Part shown: in pieces, positions 59,403 through 64,000 of the stretch
Position numbering within the stretch: position 1 is the stretch's first letter
Layout of the letters: every line of letters starts with the position of its first letter
Source of the DNA: Crocodylus rhombifer
Lineage: Eukaryota; Chordata; Crocodylia; Crocodylidae
DNA: 64,000 bases
Direction of reading: 5' to 3'
Assembly: GCA_038503035.1 (NCBI GenBank)
Contig: JAVSML010024587.1
Span: forward strand, 62,001 to 126,000
Made by a program: the position numbers and the translations under genes
The notes under the pieces: model-generated
Database searches by the model: none
What the model was told of the DNA's origin: nothing
Seen by the model: only the letters and a program-made list of their open reading frames with translations

Positions 59403-60019
59403 CCAACATCCAATTTTTGGAAGTGTTGAACACTACTGTCACTCCATCCTAATGAAAAAATAAGACCATAGGTGTCTAAAAGTGGACGTCCATAATGCCA
59501 GTTTTGAATTTAATCCAATCTGTAACTGCTTCTCTGTGATTTTGGTAGGAACATAAGCCCATAACATAGATGTACTGTAAGACTTATTTCATTCTTATTT
59601 GTAGAGTGCTTTCAGAAGTCTGGCATGCAAATTGAAATAGAATGAAAAGCCATATTATTATTTATACATGACATTTTTCTGAGCACACAAATAGGTCAAC
59701 AACTAGTTCCTTTTGGACTAGGGATCTGTATTACAAACAACCCAAAGCAGGATTAGAAATTAAATTGCTCTCAAATTTACAAGTGATCCCCCATCTCACT
59801 GCTTAGTAAGAAGCAATTTATGCTGCTAGCATTCATGATCTACCCATTAAGTGGATAAATTGAAGACATCTGTCAGGAGGGGTTGATAAGAATGTCTTTT
59901 CCACTAGCACTAATAAGAAAATAAATACTATCCAACAGCCATCTTTTCAGAAACTCCTTTTAAAGTTTCATTCCCATTTTTTCACTCATAGCTATTAAGT
60001 GCCTGCAACTTTATATGTA
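59403..60019. other. Unique AT-rich sequence
   Basis: No gene or repeat recognised. Confidence 0.5.
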
Positions 60020-60027
60020 GTTACATA

Positions 60028-61050
60028 CATAAGTGATGGAAGGGAGGGCTAATGGGTCTTAGTACCCCCAAACATGAGGCAATGATAGGGCTGCAAGGCA
60101 GCCCAGCTGAGGACTTCTGGTGGCTGCAGCAGGGGTGGGGAGGTTGAGGGGCACATTCTGCACAGCTGGTGGGGTGTGGGACTGAGCCACAAACAACTCA
60201 TCCGGGAGGTGCAGCTCCTGCTGCTACACCCCGGGAAGTATGGGGCGGGGGGGTGCCTCGAAATCTGCATGGGGCAGGGCAGGCTGCCGCTGCAGGCTGG
60301 GGCTGGGGCTGCAACAGCAGTGCTGGGAGGAGGTTATGGGGGGGGCAACCACCCCAAAATTCACCATCGCTTACCCAACCCCCCTCCTAGCACCACCAAC
60401 ACCTGCCCTGAGTACAACACACCCTCCCCACCAGATACAGCCCAGCACTGCCTTGGCCCCAGACCACAGTAGCAGCATGCCCTTCCCCATGCAGAGCTGG
60501 AGGCACACACCCCACCATATCTCCCAGGATCCATGCACTGGTGGGGGCTGCCACCAAGATGAGCCATAGCTTCATCCCACACCCCACTCCAACTCAGGGC
60601 ATTGTGGGCATGGGTGTCCCAGAGGCTCCATCCCCTCCAGGCCAGCAGCACAGCCGAGGCTGGCCCCACTCCAGCACCTGGCTCCAGGCCTCTCGGGTGG
60701 TGTGGAGCCAGGGCCAGGAGACAGTCAGGGCTGGTACAAGGCCAGAGGCAGTAGATTCATTGGTGCTGGTGCCAGGCAACAACCCCAGGCATGGGGGAAG
60801 GGGCAGCTGTGCAGGCACAGCAGGCCCTGGCACCAATCTTGGGCCCAGCTCCACTACACTCCCTCCCAATTCCTGCTTAGTCCCAGCCCCAGCCCCAGCC
60901 CCACTCCTCCCCCACCACTATTTCTCCTCCCCCTGCCCCTTCCCCTGCAGACTTTCCCACACACACACTCATGCTGGGGGCACACACTCATGCACACCTG
61001 TGTCAGCTTGCCTCCTACCTCAAAAAAAAAAATGTCTCCCTCCACCTATG
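60028..61050. mobile_element. hAT-like element, second copy of the CATAGGTG family
   Basis: Starts CATAAGTGATGGAAGGGAGG and ends TCCCTCCACCTATG, matching the inverted ends of the element at 18595-19376. Flanking octamers are GTTACATA (60020-60027) and GTTATGTA (61051-61058), six of eight identical. The interior shares CACCCCGGGAAGTATGGGG and GGGCAGGGCAGGCTGC-type words with the first copy. Frames of up to 180 codons on both strands are GC artefacts. An A-run (61022-61032) lies close to the right end. Confidence 0.82.
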
Positions 61051-61233
61051 GTTATGTACATGGAGAATTATAACAGAATTTAGACATCATGAGATCTGAG
61101 ATCCTCATAATCTCCAACATATTTATCTTCACAAACTGCCTGTTACCTTCATCCTGCTGATCAGGAACTGAGAACCTGACCAGAAAAACAATTAAGATTA
61201 AAACTGGGGCTAGTTAGAACCTAGACACCTAGG

Positions 61234-61349
61234 GCATTTATACACGTACTCTGGGAATGGGTGGGGGGCACTTTAATTTGAGCAGTTGTGCCCCCTGCTG
61301 CCATTTAAAGTGCCCCCACCACCATTTTTCAGCACGGGGACACTGTGGG
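61234..61349 (+). mobile_element. Harbinger-like MITE fragment
   Basis: GGCATTTATACACGTACTCTG, followed by GGGTGGGGGGCACTTTAATT, parallels the left end of the relic at 33028 (GCCTACACATGTACTCAGGG, then GGGGGTGCAGTGCTTTAATT). The right end is not seen; the hAT-like element that follows may interrupt it. Confidence 0.45.
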
Positions 61350-61685
61350 CAATGTTCCCTCTAAGGTTTAGTGATCCATGAACAATCCTGGCTGGGAGTG
61401 CACGGGTATCATTGTGGGACCACCGCCCTCCCCTCCTGCAGCAGTCTGTCGCAGGGTTGGGGCAGATGGCGAGCAGCTGGATGTGAAGCTGGCAGCAGAG
61501 GGAGCAGCGGTGCCCCCTTGTTACAGCACTGAGCGCCCCCCCCCCAGCCAGCACCCGGGGGCCATTGCCTGCTGCCGCCTGCCCCCTGTCAGTATGCCAC
61601 TGTGGGCATGGCCTTGAAAAGTTATTGTGTGGCATGATTTTTTATTGTGCGTGACCATGCATGTGAGCAGTTTAGAGGAAAATTG
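61350..61685. mobile_element. hAT-like MITE (CAATGTTCCCTCTAA end)
   Basis: Starts CAATGTTCCCTCTAAGGTTT and ends AGTTTAGAGGAAAATTG, whose reverse complement is CAATTTTCCTCTAAACT. The 15-bp inverted terminus is clear. Flanks ACTGTGGG and GAGTGTGC no longer match well. The GC-rich centre gives frames of 79-120 codons on both strands without motifs. Confidence 0.6.
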
Positions 61686-61693
61686 GAGTGTGC

Positions 61694-64000
61694 TGGAGCA
61701 ATGGTAATTACACATTGTAGCATGGTTTCAGAGGTGGCTGAAGTTCTGCTTCTGCCTAGGCCCAGAGCTCCCTCCATCTTGGCTGGGCTAAACGTTTCAG
61801 TGGCTGTCTTATCTCATGCCTAAAATGGATTAGGATCTTCCAAGCTAGCTAAGACCCATATTTGGTAGCTGTGCTCTAAGCACACTTTTATAGGAGCGAT
61901 CACCGCACAAAATGCAGCTCCTGCTACCACTTTAAATTAAAACACATTGAAAGGAGATGGCAGTGTTATTTTATACAATAGGTGAGTTTCAGAATACTTC
62001 CCTGGCTATAGGAGATCTTAAGGGGGGGAGCACTCTTACACATTCCAATTGAAACTGTAGCACTTTGCAAAAAAGAAATCACTATTTCACTGAGCTGAAG
62101 AGAGAGAGAACATGACTCTGTAACTCAATGATTAGAAGACTCGCATGGGAAGAAAAGTACACGTGGCTCAGTCTGGCAGCAGTCTACCTGTGGCAACATG
62201 GAGCAAAATGAGGGTGAAATTACCATTATGAGAAGCCCACACTAAATTCTGTGCTGCTGTGTTCACATTGCTACCAGTACCCAAACTAGCTAATTGAAAG
62301 TTAGCTCAGGTATGTCTAGATTATAGCCTTCTACATGCTGAACTCCACTTTTAAATCTTCAGCTGCTTCCAGAGAAGCTATTTTACCAGTAGATAACATA
62401 TAATAGTCTCTTCGATTCTCTGGTGTAGGTGAACATTGGAAAAAACACTTCCTTGTAAAAAAGCTAGCTTTTTGCAGCTGTTTGTGACGATCTCACACTT
62501 TTCCAGCTTTGTTCATTTAAGTTGTTCTTTCTGTTCCTCACATTGTAATGAACATAATGATACTTGGCAGGCATCCATGAAAAGTGTTAGAGGTAACTTT
62601 TATATCCTGTTTCTTAACGCTAATGAAAATATCATTCACCTATCTTGTGAACAGTATTTTAAATTAGCTAGGAAGATCTTGGCAGTGATTGCTGAAATGG
62701 GTGAACCCTTAGTGAAAACCTGCGGCTTGTTAATTGCTTTGCATTTTCTATTATAGGCGAGAAATTCAATGCTTACACATAATTCAGTAAATACTGCATG
62801 CCAATCCCTTCATTAGTGATTTGTGAAGGTTTTGTTCATTCTTTTATTCCTCTCTTAGATTTACTAACAAAGGTGTTAAACTTATACTTTGAAATGGTAT
62901 AGCTATTATTTGCTGCCATTGGCAATGAGCTTTTCTTTTTATTTTAAGACGATGGAAATTAGTAACTACAGACTTAATCCTGTAAGAATATAAACACCAC
63001 AAGGAAGGTTCTGAGTTTCCTCAAATTGTATTATAGTCAACAACAGTTGAGGGTTCTCAGAAATGTCTTAGTAAGTGCTCAAAACTTTCTACTATCAGGC
63101 CTTAATGAACATGCTTGTAAAATAGGCTCACGTATATGAGCAGCCTGAGTTCTTGTGAGCAATATCTTTTAGTGGACCAGCTGCATGATTGGAAGAGATG
63201 GAGGCATGTCTGTGTCTGTCCCTATCATGCAGTTGGTCCAATAAGAGATATCACCCATAAGGATTCTTGATACTCATGTTTTCTGGACCATAGTGGCACC
63301 ATCACTTCAACACTAATTTAAACACTATTTCCAAATATTTGAAATATTGTCCTCTATTTTTCCCTTACTTCTTTGCAATGTCTCATTTTACTTTTAGTGT
63401 CATATCTAGCATCTGTTTCATCTGATTAATCCAGAACCTGAACAAACACAGTTACTTATCATTCTCCAGTTAGTCATTTCTTTATTCTTTCTCTACTACT
63501 TACAAATGTAATTAGGCACCATTCCTGTGGACAGATGGAAAGGCCAATAGATATTCAGGCACATTAATGTTACCTTATGGATTACTTGGCATAAATTGCT
63601 AATCCATGATGCCTCACTGTTAATGTATTCCTTTTGTCACCATGGAAAGCAAAAGATTTTGTCATCTCCTGTTTCAAACTCATACCATTCATTTCTTGCC
63701 TTAAATTATTAGGATGGCTTTTAAAACGTCCTAACATATATAAAAAAAAACTTTCCTATTTGTTACCTTCAAATATTTTAATTTATGATTATTTAAAAAT
63801 CAACAGGCTACTACAATGACTGAAGCAAATCAAGTTTGACTATATGGATACAAATGGGATATTGACCCTTTTAAACAGCTAATGTCCTATCTGATTGTTA
63901 TTTGTATTGTCTCAAATATGTGAGAGGTATTTTGAACTGGAAGAAGATAAGAGTTTGTTCTAGAGAGATTATAATCTAAATAAACAATACATAGCTGAAG
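61694..64000. other. Unique AT-rich sequence
   Basis: No gene is supported. The 106-codon frame at 62436-62756 is Cys/His/Ser-rich and ends with a plain stop, with no domain recognised. A repeat-poor stretch at 62600-62960 could be conserved noncoding DNA, but nothing in it is decisive. Confidence 0.4.
63135..63280 (+). mobile_element. LINE/SINE 3' tail relic
   Basis: GTGAGCAATATCTTTTAGTGGACCAG, followed by CATGCAGTTGGTCCAATAAGAGATATCACC, matches the tails at 22270 and 47830. The two phrases are roughly inverted with respect to each other (ATATCTTTTAGTGGACCA against TTGGTCCAATAAGAGATAT), giving a hairpin about 70-80 bp across. Confidence 0.5.

Noticed and set aside
60541..61083. 180-codon frame as a gene
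   Set aside because: It lies entirely in a GC-rich hAT-like element, is Pro/Ser low-complexity, and overlaps several equally long frames on both strands.
1..64000. tRNA or snRNA genes
   Set aside because: I looked for GGTTCAAATC-type B boxes with an A box at the right distance and for U1/U2/U6-like blocks, and saw none convincing by eye.

Overview
The window looks like nuclear DNA of a non-mammalian amniote, most likely a crocodilian. The evidence is many CR1 LINE copies (both strands, 3' ends of the TTCTATGATTCTATG type), dense short Harbinger-like and hAT-like MITEs with the GGGCATGTCTACAC type of end described for crocodilian genomes, and no Alu/B1-type SINEs or L1-dominated landscape. 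The species call is inference from repeat content. I found no host protein-coding exon, tRNA or rRNA that I can defend. Almost every ORF of 60-230 codons is chance, or a decayed piece of a mobile element. The window reads as a gene desert or a long intron.

Layout. 1-9.9 kb: AT-rich unique DNA carrying a minus-strand CR1 3' end (367-650), a hAT-like MITE (2733-2994), a plus-strand CR1 (5815-7515) broken by two MITEs, a Harbinger-like MITE with a TAA duplication (8365-8675) and another MITE (9656-9897). 9.9-18.6 kb: almost repeat-free, with candidate conserved noncoding elements (best at 10870-11460 and 16880-17080) and several microsatellites. 18.6-29.8 kb: a 782-bp hAT-like element with a perfect 8-bp target duplication, a possible LTR-related block, a cluster of Harbinger-like MITEs with a nested pogo/Tigger-like MITE, a degenerate C-rich minisatellite and a 1-kb hAT-like element with an internal foldback. 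31.4-39.0 kb: a LINE ORF C-terminal relic with a zinc-finger-like tail, a decayed 2.2-kb PIF/Harbinger element keeping Myb/SANT-like and DDE-transposase traces, a CR1 3' end, and a hAT-like element split by a CR1. 41.2-45.3 kb: the most complete CR1, with SGNH-esterase ORF1, endonuclease and reverse transcriptase all recognisable and all broken. 48.3-53.6 kb: a second Harbinger relic, then a CR1 and two related solo LTRs, each LTR with its own perfect 5-bp target duplication. 53.6-64 kb: mostly unique AT-rich DNA with several MITEs and a second member (60028-61050) of the hAT-like family seen at 18.6 kb.

Nothing here works together as a cellular pathway. The structure is a stratigraphy of nested insertions whose order can be read from interrupted copies and target duplications. 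I see no convincing new biological system. The items most worth a second look are the candidate enhancers, the rearranged Harbinger pair and its inverted homologous arms, the AGT-flanked Harbinger-like MITEs, and the two-member hAT-like family with CATAGGTG/CATAAGTG ends.
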